A stretch of 21,493 nt of DNA from Pseudomonadota bacterium (GTDB taxonomy: Bacteria; Pseudomonadota; Gammaproteobacteria; Burkholderiales; JABEVD01). How positions within the stretch are numbered: position 1 is the stretch's first letter; each line of letters begins with the position of its first letter. Shown piece after piece: positions 8,758 through 16,469 of the stretch. The translations under genes were made by a program, and so were the position numbers. Below the pieces are notes generated by a model, which was given only the letters and a program-made list of their open reading frames with translations, was not told the DNA's origin and searched no databases. The DNA is taken from assembly GCA_021811205.1 (NCBI GenBank), contig JAJZPK010000015.1, forward strand, positions 1 through 21,493, given 5' to 3'.

Positions 8758-9059
8758 TCCAGGCTGCCCTGCAATCCTCACGCCATCTGCATGTCATTCG
8801 GCTTGCCCATCGGGCAGCATGAAAATCTACACCGCTTAACCCGCCTCGTTCAAACCATTCTCCCATCATTGCATGCCCACTGGATCAGCCCCCTCATCCG
8901 CAGGTGAAGGGGGAACTGATCGTGGGCATCACAAGCAAAGCAGGGAGAAATCCCGGTTTTTGTTTTTCTCAGCAAAAGGCTTCCCCCTCCCGTCCCCAAG
9001 GGGAGGCGAAGAGAGAGTCCAGGTCGAGAGCATCACTTTCAACGACCGAGGAGAAAACC
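8758..9059. other. Gap of 302 bases with imperfect hairpins upstream of the ardA-like gene
   Basis: No gene with a convincing start is visible here. There are three imperfect stem-loops: a C-rich/G-rich one around 8889-8914, a short GGGA-GAAA-TCCC hairpin at 8943-8954 followed by a T-rich run to about 8967 (a possible weak plus-strand terminator), and a CCTCCC/GGGAGG stem around 8986-9006. The last 12 bases hold the GAGGAG ribosome site (9048-9053) for the ardA-like gene. An open frame starting at 8904 runs into that gene, but its first 52 residues look like non-coding sequence. Confidence 0.5.
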
Positions 9060-9569
9060 ATGACTACATTGCACGCACAGCCCTACAATCTTGATGCCAA
9101 CGGCTTCTATTTCGATACTATCGAGGAATTCGAAGAAAAATGCGAGAAAGCCAGGGATAGCTTCGGGCTCCCTGTCGAGGAATTCGAAATCCAGTTCATC
9201 GAAGGCGACGCCGAGAATGCACAGCTTTTCGACGCGGCGGGGATCAATCAGGCAACCATTGAATTCTTCATTGAAGAAATCATGGATCTGGGCGACTACC
9301 AGAAACCTGCCCTTTATTTCCTTTTCGACCAGGGCTACGACCTCGAAGACGCACTGGGGAAGATCGACGACGTGATGATTCAGGAAGGCAACCTGGAAGA
9401 AGCAGCCGAAGCCCTTTTCGATGAAATCTATCTTCACGAGATCCCGGAAAATCTCCGGTCCTACATCGACTACAAGTCCTTTGCTCGCGATTGCGAATAC
9501 TCGGGGGATTTCAGGGAGTTCGAGTTTTCTGGAACGACCTACACTTGCACCAATGCCAGCGGCATCTGA
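9060..9569 (+). CDS. ardA: ArdA-family antirestriction protein (acidic DNA mimic)
   Basis: ArdA proteins imitate the charge and shape of B-form DNA and so block type I restriction enzymes, letting incoming DNA escape cutting. This 169-residue protein matches the usual ArdA length. It has about 40 acidic against 9 basic residues, and its C-terminal third carries the family-like stretch LRSYIDYKSFARD followed by a short acidic strand region. I chose the ATG at 9060 because GAGGAG ends 6 bases upstream; an earlier in-frame start at 8904 has no such support. A strong hairpin terminator follows the stop. ArdA genes normally ride on plasmids, conjugative transposons and islands, which fits the accessory character of this side of the window. 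The N-terminal half is divergent, so the family assignment is good but not certain. Confidence 0.82.
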   Translation: MTTLHAQPYNLDANGFYFDTIEEFEEKCEKARDSFGLPVEEFEIQFIEGDAENAQLFDAAGINQATIEFFIEEIMDLGDYQKPALYFLFDQGYDLEDALGKIDDVMIQEGNLEEAAEALFDEIYLHEIPENLRSYIDYKSFARDCEYSGDFREFEFSGTTYTCTNASGI

Positions 9570-9576
9570 TATCGAC

Positions 9577-9610
9577 AGGGCGGGATTTTCCCGCCCTTGG
9601 TCGTTTTACA
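9577..9610 (+). terminator. Rho-independent terminator of the ardA-like gene
   Basis: A perfect 9-bp stem (AGGGCGGGA / TCCCGCCCT, 9577-9597) closes a 3-base loop eight bases after the stop codon. The T-rich tail is interrupted but ends in TTTT. Confidence 0.7.
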
Positions 9611-9625
9611 AATCCGCTATCATTT

Positions 9626-9692
9626 TGTGCCATTTTACCGAATGGAAGGGTTGGCACATCTGGCACAATTTTGGCACAGTGAAAGTGTGCCA
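9626..9692. repeat. Five copies of TGGCACA in direct and inverted orientation
   Basis: TGGCACA occurs at 9652, 9661 and 9672 on the plus strand, and its complement TGTGCCA at 9626 and 9686. Five copies in 67 bases cannot easily be chance. They could be binding sites for a regulator or for an integrase or excisionase. The 9661 and 9672 copies also fit sigma-54 spacing, but no plus-strand gene follows. Confidence 0.6.
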
Positions 9693-9703
9693 GATCGATT
9701 ATG

Positions 9704-9733
9704 TGGAATGATGTCGGATGATTTGGAATGACA
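9704..9733. repeat. Three tandem imperfect 10-bp repeats
   Basis: Copies begin at 9704, 9714 and 9724: TGGAATGATG, TCGGATGATT and TGGAATGACA. The 10-base period would place the same face of the helix towards a bound protein. Confidence 0.5.
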
Positions 9734-9762
9734 TAAAAATCATTTTATTGTTTGATTTTTAT
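9733..9762. repeat. Perfect 10-bp inverted repeat just past the tRNA-Thr 3' end
   Basis: ATAAAAATCA (9733-9742) and TGATTTTTAT (9753-9762) flank a 10-base loop. It starts 11 bases beyond the tRNA 3' end. Being nearly all A and T it would make a weak hairpin; it may help end the tRNA transcript or serve as a recombinase site. Confidence 0.55.
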
Positions 9763-9772
9763 GAATTTTATT

Positions 9773-9848
9773 TGGTGCCGGCAATAGGAATCGAACCCAC
9801 GACCTTCTGATTACAAATCAGCTGCTCTACCAACTGAGCTATGCCGGC
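9773..9848 (-). tRNA. tRNA-Thr (anticodon TGT)
   Basis: A complete cloverleaf of 76 bases with encoded CCA. The acceptor arms GCCGGCA and TGCCGGC pair fully, the D-arm region reads TAGCTCAGTTGGTAGAGCA, the anticodon loop is TTTGTAA with anticodon TGT, and the T-loop contains GGTTCGATTCC. It decodes ACA and related threonine codons. It lies 41 bases after sspB but has its own promoter. Its 3' end faces the accessory region, which makes it a likely insertion site for the island. Confidence 0.97.
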
Positions 9849-9856
9849 GCGCTTGA

Positions 9857-9885
9857 ATTATATAAGCTGAAACTGAGACGGACAA
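9857..9885 (-). promoter_or_regulatory. Sigma-70 promoter of tRNA-Thr
   Basis: On the minus strand TTGTCC (9885-9880) and a consensus TATAAT (9862-9857) are 17 bases apart, placing the transcript start about at the tRNA 5' end. The bases after the -10 box include GCGC, the GC-rich discriminator seen in stringently controlled stable RNA promoters. Confidence 0.8.
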
Positions 9886-9889
9886 CCGC

Positions 9890-10270
9890 TTACTTGACGA
9901 TGTGAAGCTTGGGCTTTGTCGGAGCGGGGGTTGGCGGCTCGTGTTCCGGACCATCCGTATCCTCGACCTGGAAGAAAAGGCCTTCCCCGTTTTCCTTTGA
10001 AAAAATCCCCGCCACCCTGGAGACGGGTACCCATATATCCCTGGGTACGCCGCCGAAGCGTGCGGTGAACTGGATCGAATCGTTCCCGAGCACGAGGCCG
10101 CGCGTCGCTGCAACCCCGATGTTGAGGACGATCTCGCCTTCCTTGACGAATTCCATCGGCACCTTCGTGTTGTCGTCCGTCTTCACCGAAAGGTAGGGTG
10201 TCATGCCTGAATCCGAGCACCATTCGTAGATCGCCCGGATGAGATACGGCTTGGTGGAAGCCGTGCTCAC
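9890..10270 (-). CDS. sspB: ClpXP protease specificity-enhancing factor SspB
   Basis: SspB is a cytoplasmic adaptor that binds SsrA-tagged proteins from stalled ribosomes and delivers them to ClpXP for degradation. The 126-residue protein has the substrate-binding domain over residues 1-105 (for example RAIYEWCSDSGMTPYL near the start), a flexible linker rich in proline and threonine, and the C-terminal tail KPKLHIVK, which matches the ClpX-docking motif. Its ATG overlaps the sspA stop by 4 bases, so the two are translated as a pair. The -35 box of the tRNA promoter lies just past its stop codon. Confidence 0.96.
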   Translation of the reverse strand: MSTASTKPYLIRAIYEWCSDSGMTPYLSVKTDDNTKVPMEFVKEGEIVLNIGVAATRGLVLGNDSIQFTARFGGVPRDIWVPVSRVAGIFSKENGEGLFFQVEDTDGPEHEPPTPAPTKPKLHIVK

Positions 10271-10866
10271 TTGCGCATGACCTTCTCGGAGGCGGTCAGC
10301 GCGGCGATGAAAGCCGGTCTGCTGAAGATGCGCTCTGCGTATTTCAGGATGGGTGCAGCCTGCTTGCCGAGCTGGATGCCGTAATAGTCGAGGCGCCAGA
10401 GCAGCGGTGCGAGCGCTACGTCGAGCATCGAGAATTCATCGCCCAGGATGTATTTCTGCTTGGCGAATACGGGTGCGATCTGGGTCAGGCTGTCTCGTAT
10501 GGCGATTCTCGCCTTTTCGGCAGATTTCTGACTGCCGCGCTCGATCTCCTCGACATGGACGAAAAGCTCCTTTTCGAACCTGAAAAGGAAGAGCCTTGCT
10601 CTAGCGCGCATGATCGGGTCCGCCGGCATCAGTTGAGGATGGGGAAAGCGGTCGTCGATGTATTCGTTGATGATGTTCGATTCGTACAGGACCAGGTCGC
10701 GTTCAACGAGGACTGGAACCTGATTGTAGGGGTTCATGACCGCCAGATCCTCAGGCTTGTTGTAGAGGTCGACGTCTATGATCTGGAAATCCATGTCCTT
10801 TTCGTACAGCACGATGCGGCATCGTTGGCTGAAAGGGCAGGACGTGCCCGAATACAGAGTCATCAT
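10267..10866 (-). CDS. sspA: Stringent starvation protein A (glutathione S-transferase fold)
   Basis: SspA binds RNA polymerase and adjusts transcription in starvation, acid stress and phage growth. The 199-residue protein has the N-terminal thioredoxin-like domain (TLYSGTSCPFSQRC, then NQVPVL and LYESNIINEYIDDRFP near residue 60) and a helical GST-like C-terminal domain. The length fits the family. Two adjacent ATG codons, at 10866 and 10863, could serve as start. It is followed by sspB with a 4-base overlap. In many betaproteobacteria petABC comes directly before sspA; here the NIF3-like gene does. Confidence 0.95.
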   Translation of the reverse strand: MMTLYSGTSCPFSQRCRIVLYEKDMDFQIIDVDLYNKPEDLAVMNPYNQVPVLVERDLVLYESNIINEYIDDRFPHPQLMPADPIMRARARLFLFRFEKELFVHVEEIERGSQKSAEKARIAIRDSLTQIAPVFAKQKYILGDEFSMLDVALAPLLWRLDYYGIQLGKQAAPILKYAERIFSRPAFIAALTASEKVMRK

Positions 10867-10890
10867 GGCCGTAATTTTCCGAAAAGGGCT

Positions 10891-10896
10891 ATTTTA
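10891..10896 (-). promoter_or_regulatory. Possible -10 box for sspAB in the 92-base gap before sspA
   Basis: On the minus strand the gap holds TAAAAT, 24 bases before the sspA ATG, within an unusually AT-rich stretch (about 10890-10958). No good -35 box stands at the right distance, so this is only a suggestion. Confidence 0.3.
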
Positions 10897-10958
10897 ACCC
10901 ATTTTTGCAAAAAATACGAAATATTGTGACATAACTATATGTATGTAAAGGTAAAATA

Positions 10959-11705
10959 TCAGACCGGATTGTTTGTGTCGATATGCTCGTGTGCCAGCCC
11001 GAAAGCATGCGCCAGATGCTCGCCAAGCGCCTGGATTCCGTACCGCTCCGTCGCGTAATGCCCTGCGCAGATGTAGGCAATTCCGGATTCTTCGGCTTCG
11101 TGGACGGTCTGCTCCGATATTTCCCCTGAAAGGTAGACGTCCGCCCCCAGTCTGGCCGCTTCGAGAAGATAGCCTTGTGCTGCGCCGCTGCACCACGCGA
11201 TTTTTTTCACCTGCCTGGATGTGTTCCCGACGATGAGCGCATCCCTGCCGAGTGTGTCTCCTATCCTGCCTGCGAGTTCAAGCGCGGAGACGGCATTTCC
11301 GGTTTTTCCGAGCATGCCTACCCCCTGATCCGCGAATCTGCAATCGACTGTAAAGCCGAGCTTTTGCGCAAGGCGAGCATTGTTGCCGAGCTCCGGATGG
11401 GCATCGAGCGGCAGATGATAGGCGAAAAGATTCATGCCGCTCTTGAGCAAAAGTTCGATGCGCTTTTTCTTGATGCCATTGATCCTGGGGTCTTCGTTCT
11501 TCCAGAAATAGCCGTGGTGAACGAATACGGCGTCCGCCCCGGAATCCATCGCCTTTTCCAGAAAGGCAAGCGAAGCGCTGACGCCGGTTGCGATTTTAAC
11601 GATCTCGTTTTTCCCTTCGACCTGAAGGCCGTTCGGGCAATAATCCCTGAACCGGTCGATCTCGAGCAAACGTCCGGTATAATCTTCCAATTCGTATCGA
11701 AGCAT
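10959..11705 (-). CDS. NIF3/YbgI family dinuclear metal centre protein
   Basis: The 248-residue protein belongs to the widespread NIF3 (DUF34, YbgI) family, whose members hold two metal ions. They have been named GTP cyclohydrolase I type 2 homologues, though the reaction is unsettled. Signature stretches are DYCPNGLQVEG near residue 22, VHHGYFWK near 62 (metal ligands), YHLPLDAHPELGNN near 95, and SGEISEQTVHEAEESG with AGHYATERYGIQAL towards the end. The length is normal. It is divergent from htrA with only 14 bases between the two start codons and has GAGGA as ribosome site. In many relatives this gene lies near petABC and sspAB. Confidence 0.94.
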   Translation of the reverse strand: MLRYELEDYTGRLLEIDRFRDYCPNGLQVEGKNEIVKIATGVSASLAFLEKAMDSGADAVFVHHGYFWKNEDPRINGIKKKRIELLLKSGMNLFAYHLPLDAHPELGNNARLAQKLGFTVDCRFADQGVGMLGKTGNAVSALELAGRIGDTLGRDALIVGNTSRQVKKIAWCSGAAQGYLLEAARLGADVYLSGEISEQTVHEAEESGIAYICAGHYATERYGIQALGEHLAHAFGLAHEHIDTNNPV

Positions 11706-11715
11706 AAGGATCCTC
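11706..11715. promoter_or_regulatory. Shared palindromic ribosome-binding element for two divergent genes
   Basis: AAGGATCCTC contains the palindrome AGGATCCT. Read rightwards it gives AAGGA, 9 bases before the htrA ATG; read leftwards it gives GAGGA, 5 bases before the NIF3-like ATG. One short element thus supplies Shine-Dalgarno sequences to both genes. Confidence 0.65.
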
Positions 11716-11719
11716 GGCC

Positions 11720-12862
11720 ATGCGCAGACTTTGGCTTATTTTTGCACAAACGGCGACCATAAGTCTTGCCATTCTGTTCGTCGTCTCGACCCTGAAATCC
11801 AATCTGCTTCCTTTCGGCAGGCATGGTTCCATCGCGACGATCCGGGAGGCGGTCGAGGTCAAGGGCGGCAAGATGTCCGGTTTTTCAAGCGCGGCTGCAA
11901 AGGCCATGCCTTCTGTTGTCAACATCTTCACGAGCCATGAGGTCAGGATGCCGAGAAATCCGCTCATGGACGATCCGTTCTTCAGGCGCTTCTTCGGCGA
12001 ACCAGGGCAGTCCGAGACGAGGCGAAGCTTCAGCCTTGGTTCTGGCGTGATCGTGAGCCCGGAGGGATTCATTCTGACCAACAGGCATGTCATCGAGGCG
12101 GCGGACGAGATCGAGGTGGCCTTGTCAGACGGAAGGAAGTCGCTCGCCAAGGTAGTCGGATCCGATCCCGAAACCGATTTGGCCGTGCTGAAGGTCGAAT
12201 TCAAGAACCTGACGCCGATCACTTTCGGGCGATCGCAAGACGTCAAGGTGGGTGATATCGTGCTGGCCATCGGCAACCCCTTTGGCGTCGGGGAAACGGT
12301 CACCATGGGTATCGTCAGTGCATTGGGCAGGAACCATCTCGGCATCAATACCTACGAGAATTTCATCCAGACCGATGCGCCCATCAACCCAGGCAATTCA
12401 GGCGGTGCGCTGGTCGATGCGAACGGCAATCTGGTCGGCATCAATACCGCGATCTACTCGCAAAGCGGAGGCTCTTTGGGAATCGGTTTTGCCATTCCGG
12501 TGAGTTTTGCCAAGAACGTGATGGAGCAGATCATGGAGAAGGGCTCCGTGACGCGCGGCTGGATCGGGGTTGAAGTGCAGGACATCAGTCCTGAGCTTGC
12601 TGATTCATTCAGGCTTTCAGACACGAGAGGTGCGCTGATCGCCGGCGTGTTCAGGGGCGGGCCGGCCTATTCCGCAGGGATGCGCCCCGGAGATATCCTG
12701 ATCCAGCTCGAAGGCAGTCCTGTGGACGATGCCTCTTCCATGCTGAACGACATCGCCGAGCTCGAGCCCGGCAAGGTTGCGCGCATGACGATCCTGAGGG
12801 GAGGGAAGAAGATGGAGCTCAAGGTCACCGTGGGCAAGCGGCCGGTCATCCGGAAGAACTGA
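11720..12862 (+). CDS. Membrane-anchored HtrA/DegS-type serine protease
   Basis: A trypsin-like quality-control protease of the periplasm. The 380-residue protein starts with basic residues and one hydrophobic segment (about 6-24) without a clear cleavage site, so it is probably anchored in the inner membrane. The protease domain carries the full triad: H123 in NRHVIEA, D153 in DPETDLAVL and S227 in NPGNSGGA. One PDZ domain follows (about 275-370). A single PDZ and an N-terminal anchor match DegS or DegQ-like architecture rather than DegP with two PDZ domains. Its stop and the next start overlap as TGATG. DegS itself cleaves an anti-sigma factor; whether this one does cannot be told from the sequence. 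Confidence 0.94.
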   Translation: MRRLWLIFAQTATISLAILFVVSTLKSNLLPFGRHGSIATIREAVEVKGGKMSGFSSAAAKAMPSVVNIFTSHEVRMPRNPLMDDPFFRRFFGEPGQSETRRSFSLGSGVIVSPEGFILTNRHVIEAADEIEVALSDGRKSLAKVVGSDPETDLAVLKVEFKNLTPITFGRSQDVKVGDIVLAIGNPFGVGETVTMGIVSALGRNHLGINTYENFIQTDAPINPGNSGGALVDANGNLVGINTAIYSQSGGSLGIGFAIPVSFAKNVMEQIMEKGSVTRGWIGVEVQDISPELADSFRLSDTRGALIAGVFRGGPAYSAGMRPGDILIQLEGSPVDDASSMLNDIAELEPGKVARMTILRGGKKMELKVTVGKRPVIRKN

Positions 12863-13617
12863 TGCTGATCGACACCCATTGCCATCTCGATGCGTCCGAA
12901 TTCGATCCGGACAGGGCGCAGGTGATCGCGCGAGCGAGAATGGCGGGGGTGGGGGCATTCGTGGTTCCGGGGGTGGAGCGAAAGTCCTTCGGCAATGTGC
13001 TCGATCTTTGTGCGGCTGAGCTGTCCTGTTATCCAGCACTCGGCATCCATCCGCTTTATGTGCAAGGTGCATCGATCGGCGACCTGGAAGTGCTGCGCGA
13101 GAAGGCAATGGAAATCGTCGCGATCGGCGAGATCGGGCTTGATTTTTTCGTCGAGCATTACGACAGGGAACTTCAGGTCGATTATTTCGAGGCGCAGCTC
13201 AGGATTGCGCGTGAATTCGATCTGCCCGTTCTCCTCCATGTGCGCCGCTCGCAGGATGCCATTCTTTCAAGCTTGAGGAAAACAAAGGTGAAAGGCGGGA
13301 TCGCACATGCCTTCAACGGCAGTTTGCAGCAGGCGGAGGAATTCATCAAGCTGGGGTTCAAGCTCGGTTTCGGCGGGGCGATGACCTACGAGCGTGCAAC
13401 GAAAATACGCCATCTTGCACAGACGCTTCCCCTGAATAGCATCGTGCTGGAGACGGATTCCCCGGACATGCCGCCGTCCTTCATCGGAAAAAACAGGAAT
13501 TCTCCCGAATATTTGCCGAAAATAGCAGAAGTTCTTGCGAGTTTAAGGAAAATGCCGTTAGACGAGCTGACAATCGAAACAACTGAAAACGCCAGAGAAG
13601 TGCTGGAGCTGGAATGA
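12862..13617 (+). CDS. TatD-family metal-dependent hydrolase (YjjV-like)
   Basis: The 251-residue protein is a TIM-barrel amidohydrolase of the TatD family, many of which are metal-dependent deoxyribonucleases. The metal ligands are all present: H6 and H8 in DTHCHLD, E90 in IGEIGLDF, H126 in LLHVRRS, H149 in AHAFNG and D199 in ETDSPDMP. The DSPDMP ending of the last motif is closer to the YjjV branch than to TatD or YcfH. It shares one base with the htrA stop and overlaps the tcdA start by 4 bases, so the three genes form an operon. Confidence 0.93.
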   Translation: MLIDTHCHLDASEFDPDRAQVIARARMAGVGAFVVPGVERKSFGNVLDLCAAELSCYPALGIHPLYVQGASIGDLEVLREKAMEIVAIGEIGLDFFVEHYDRELQVDYFEAQLRIAREFDLPVLLHVRRSQDAILSSLRKTKVKGGIAHAFNGSLQQAEEFIKLGFKLGFGGAMTYERATKIRHLAQTLPLNSIVLETDSPDMPPSFIGKNRNSPEYLPKIAEVLASLRKMPLDELTIETTENAREVLELE

Positions 13618-14330
13618 GCAGATTCGAAAGGACGAAGATCCTCATCGGGGATGAAGGAATAGCCAAACTTGCATCGAAACATGTTTTCCTTGCAGGACTT
13701 GGCGGCGTTGGCTCCTATTGCGCCGAAGCGCTCGCTCGCGGCGGCATAGGCAGGCTCACGCTGCTGGACCACGACGTGGTGGCGATGAGCAACATCAACA
13801 GGCAGTTGCCAGCCTTGGATTCGACCGTTGGAAAATCCAAGGCGGAATTGATGGCATCGAGAATCCATGAAATCAATCCGGATTGCATCGTCACTGTCAG
13901 GCGGGAATTCCTGAATGTCGAGAACGTCAACGACATTGTCCCGAACGATGCGGATTACGTGATCGATGCGATCGATTCGCTCAACTGCAAGGTTGCGCTC
14001 GTTGCCGAGAGCGTGAAAAGAGGGCTGAAAGTCGCGTCCAGCATGGGTGCAGGGAACAAGCTCGACCCGTCAAGAATCAGGCTCGGCGATATTTCCGAGA
14101 CGAGAATCTGCCCGCTTGCAAGCCAGATGAGGAAGAGATTGCGTAAGCGGGGAATCGAAAAGGGCGTGCTGACGGTGTACACGGACGAACAGCCCAGGCC
14201 GCCGCTCCCCCCGGAACCCGTTTCCGGGCACGGGCGCCCCAGGGCGGTCAACGGCACGATCAGCTACATGCCGCCGCTATTCGGCTTCATGCTCGCCGGT
14301 GCCGTGATCAAGTCGCTCCTGGAAGGGTGA
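13614..14330 (+). CDS. tcdA: tRNA threonylcarbamoyladenosine dehydratase TcdA
   Basis: TcdA uses ATP to convert t6A at position 37 of ANN-decoding tRNAs to its cyclic form, helped by the CsdA-CsdE sulfur-relay pair. The 238-residue protein is a ThiF/MoeB/E1-like enzyme: the nucleotide loop [17 protein letters not shown] is near residues 28-44, and [13 protein letters not shown] follows at about 52-64. A hydrophobic C-terminal stretch ([16 protein letters not shown]) resembles the membrane-associated tail of the family. It is slightly shorter than the E. coli protein. The start overlaps the preceding stop by ATGA. Its last 23 bases overlap the 3' end of rlmD on the other strand. Confidence 0.93.
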   Translation: MSRFERTKILIGDEGIAKLASKHVFLAGLGGVGSYCAEALARGGIGRLTLLDHDVVAMSNINRQLPALDSTVGKSKAELMASRIHEINPDCIVTVRREFLNVENVNDIVPNDADYVIDAIDSLNCKVALVAESVKRGLKVASSMGAGNKLDPSRIRLGDISETRICPLASQMRKRLRKRGIEKGVLTVYTDEQPRPPLPPEPVSGHGRPRAVNGTISYMPPLFGFMLAGAVIKSLLEG

Positions 14331-15597
14331 AGAGCGCAATCGATTCGACATGGGACGTGTGCGGGAACATGTTGATCACGCCCGCGCAGGCCAGATCATA
14401 GCCTTTCGAATGGACGAGTATGCCTGCATCCCTGGCAAGCGTTGCAGGATCGCACGAGACGTAGACGATGCGACCGGGAAGCGGACCTTTCAGTGCCTGG
14501 ACGAGTTCGTGCGCGCCAGCCCTGGGCGGATCGATCAGCAGCTTGTCGTATCCTGAAAGATCGATTCCTTTCGGTTCGAACAGATCGGCCACTTCGAAAC
14601 GCGCATTCGAGATGCCGTTCTTTCCTGCATTTTCCTTCGCCCGCTCGACGAGTGTGGCGCTACCCTCCATGCCGACCACAAGTGCGCCGGATCTTGCGAT
14701 CGGCAGCGTGAAATTCCCCAGCCCGCAGAAGAGATCGGCTATTTTTTCGCCTTCTTTTGGCGCGAGAAGATCGATGGCGCGCCTGACCATGGCCCGGTTG
14801 ACCGAGAAATTCACCTGGGTGAAATCGGAAGGCAAAAAGGGCATGGCGAGGCCGAACTCGGGCAGGGAATAAGATAGGTTGGCGGGTTCGGGCGGATGGA
14901 AAGGGTGGATCGAGTCGACTCCCTTGGGCTGAAGGTAGATCGTCACGGCGCATCGATCAGAGAATTCCCTGATGATTTTTTCGTCGGCATCCGTCAACGG
15001 ATCGAGAATCCTGAGAACGAGGATATCGCAATCTTCACCCGAAGCGACCTCTATCTGGGGAAGACGTTTTTTCACTGAAAGCTTCTCTATCATTTCCTTG
15101 AGAAGCGGGATCAGAGCGGATATTTTTTGCGGAAGAACTGCGCAGCTTTCCATGTCGGTGACGTAGCGGGTGCGCTTCTCGTTGAATCCGACCATGACCT
15201 TTTCCTTCTTCTCGACGTATTTCACCGAGAGTCTGGCCCTGCGCCGGTATTCCCAGTAGGGGCCATGGATGGGGGCCAGGATGCGGTCTGCCATCACCCT
15301 GCCCACATGCCAGAGCGCATCTTCCAGGATGCGCTGTTTCGCTGCGACCTGTGCCGAAGGATCGAGATGCTGCATGCTGCATCCGCCGCAGATGCCGAAG
15401 TTGGGGCATTTCGCTTCGACTCGCCAGGGACTGCTTCGCAGTATCCTGGTCACGTTGGCAAATTCGACTTTCGGTTTTTTCTTGAAAACCGAATAATCCA
15501 CCTGCTCTCCCGGAAGGGCGCCTTCGATGAAGATCGCCTTGCCTTCCATATGAGCGACCCCTCTGCCCTCGTGGTCGAGGGATTCGATTCTAGTCAT
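14308..15597 (-). CDS. rlmD: 23S rRNA (uracil-5)-methyltransferase RlmD
   Basis: RlmD makes m5U at position 1939 of 23S rRNA from SAM. The 429-residue protein has an N-terminal TRAM-like RNA-binding domain ([16 protein letters not shown]), an iron-sulfur motif [10 protein letters not shown] near residue 63 with a further cysteine in ESCAVLP, then the methyltransferase domain: [13 protein letters not shown], the SAM loop [22 protein letters not shown] and the catalytic cysteine of [13 protein letters not shown] chose the ATG at 15597 because it overlaps the gluQ stop as ATGA and begins at the TRAM domain; a longer frame from 15660 adds residues from within gluQ. RlmD is preferred over the related TrmA and RlmC by the TRAM domain plus cluster. 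Confidence 0.92.
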   Translation of the reverse strand: MTRIESLDHEGRGVAHMEGKAIFIEGALPGEQVDYSVFKKKPKVEFANVTRILRSSPWRVEAKCPNFGICGGCSMQHLDPSAQVAAKQRILEDALWHVGRVMADRILAPIHGPYWEYRRRARLSVKYVEKKEKVMVGFNEKRTRYVTDMESCAVLPQKISALIPLLKEMIEKLSVKKRLPQIEVASGEDCDILVLRILDPLTDADEKIIREFSDRCAVTIYLQPKGVDSIHPFHPPEPANLSYSLPEFGLAMPFLPSDFTQVNFSVNRAMVRRAIDLLAPKEGEKIADLFCGLGNFTLPIARSGALVVGMEGSATLVERAKENAGKNGISNARFEVADLFEPKGIDLSGYDKLLIDPPRAGAHELVQALKGPLPGRIVYVSCDPATLARDAGILVHSKGYDLACAGVINMFPHTSHVESIALFTLPGAT

Positions 15598-16448
15598 GTC
15601 TTTTCCATTATCGATTTCGTTTTGGGGACTCTGTCGAGATCCCAGTTTTGCAATGCCCAATTCCAGAAGGCGGGAATGTCTCCTTCGAGAAGCAGTTTCG
15701 GCGGATTCTGTCCCAGGAAGCTCAGCGCTTTGAACAGCGTTTGGATTTCAGGGGCAGCCGCTTCAGCCTGCGTCTGCTTGGAGAGCTTTTCCCCTTGATC
15801 GTTGACCGCGACGGGAAGATGCGCATAAATGGGAATATCGAAACCGAGAAGCTTCTGCAGATGGATCTGCCTCGGTGTGGAATCGAGCAGGTCCGCGCCG
15901 CGCACGATGCGCGTCACGCCCTGTTCCCAGTCGTCGACGACGACAGCGAGCTGGTAGGCGAAAAAGCCGTCCGCCCTGAAAAGGACGAAATCACCGACTT
16001 CGTTTTCGAGGTTCTGGGCATATTCTCCCTGGATCAGGTCGATGAAGCTTATTTTCTCGTCGTTCACCCTGACTCTGACCGATTTCGCCTCCCCTTTCGC
16101 CCCACTCAGGAATGTTCCTTTGTAGATGCCTTCGATCTCGCGCCTCGAGCAGGAACAGGGATAGGCGAAGTTGCCTAGCGCAGCCATGGCTTCCTGGTAG
16201 AGGCGCTTCCTTCCGCTCTGGTAGAGTACCTCCCCATCCCATTCCATGCCTAGGTTCTCGAGCAATTTCAGCATGTGCTCTGCAGCCCCAGGGACGGTTC
16301 TCGCCTCGTCGACATCCTCGATCCTGACGAGCCATTTACCGCCTGCCGATTTCGCGTCCAGGAAGCTGGCCACTGCGGCGACGATGGAGCCGAAATGAAG
16401 CGGACCGGTTGGCGAAGGGGCGAAGCGCCCGACAGGTTTGGAATCCAT
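15594..16448 (-). CDS. gluQ: Glutamyl-Q tRNA(Asp) synthetase
   Basis: GluQ-RS activates glutamate and attaches it to queuosine in the wobble position of tRNA-Asp. It is a paralogue of glutamyl-tRNA synthetase lacking the anticodon-binding domain. The 284-residue protein has the HIGH-like [11 protein letters not shown] at 11-21, VRIEDVD at 41-47, and a KMSKS-like KLSKQ near 228. In the zinc-binding site C98 and C100 are present, and Y109 matches the family tyrosine, but position 113, where the family has a cysteine (YxxxC), is phenylalanine. The enzyme may bind zinc weakly or not at all. It is cotranscribed with rlmD, with a 4-base overlap. Confidence 0.93.
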   Translation of the reverse strand: MDSKPVGRFAPSPTGPLHFGSIVAAVASFLDAKSAGGKWLVRIEDVDEARTVPGAAEHMLKLLENLGMEWDGEVLYQSGRKRLYQEAMAALGNFAYPCSCSRREIEGIYKGTFLSGAKGEAKSVRVRVNDEKISFIDLIQGEYAQNLENEVGDFVLFRADGFFAYQLAVVVDDWEQGVTRIVRGADLLDSTPRQIHLQKLLGFDIPIYAHLPVAVNDQGEKLSKQTQAEAAAPEIQTLFKALSFLGQNPPKLLLEGDIPAFWNWALQNWDLDRVPKTKSIMEKT

Positions 16449-16469
16449 GGCCCGCTATTCTGCCACAGC

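Noticed and set aside
8801..8820. Hairpin after the zinc-ribbon gene
   Set aside because: The stem is short with a bulge and no T-run follows, so I did not call it a terminator.
8904..9059. N-terminal extension of the ardA-like gene
   Set aside because: The first 52 residues are low-complexity and basic, unlike ArdA, and the ATG at 9060 has a well-placed GAGGAG.
9661..9676. Sigma-54 promoter
   Set aside because: The spacing fits, but one core base differs and no plus-strand gene lies downstream. It is reported only as part of the repeat cluster.
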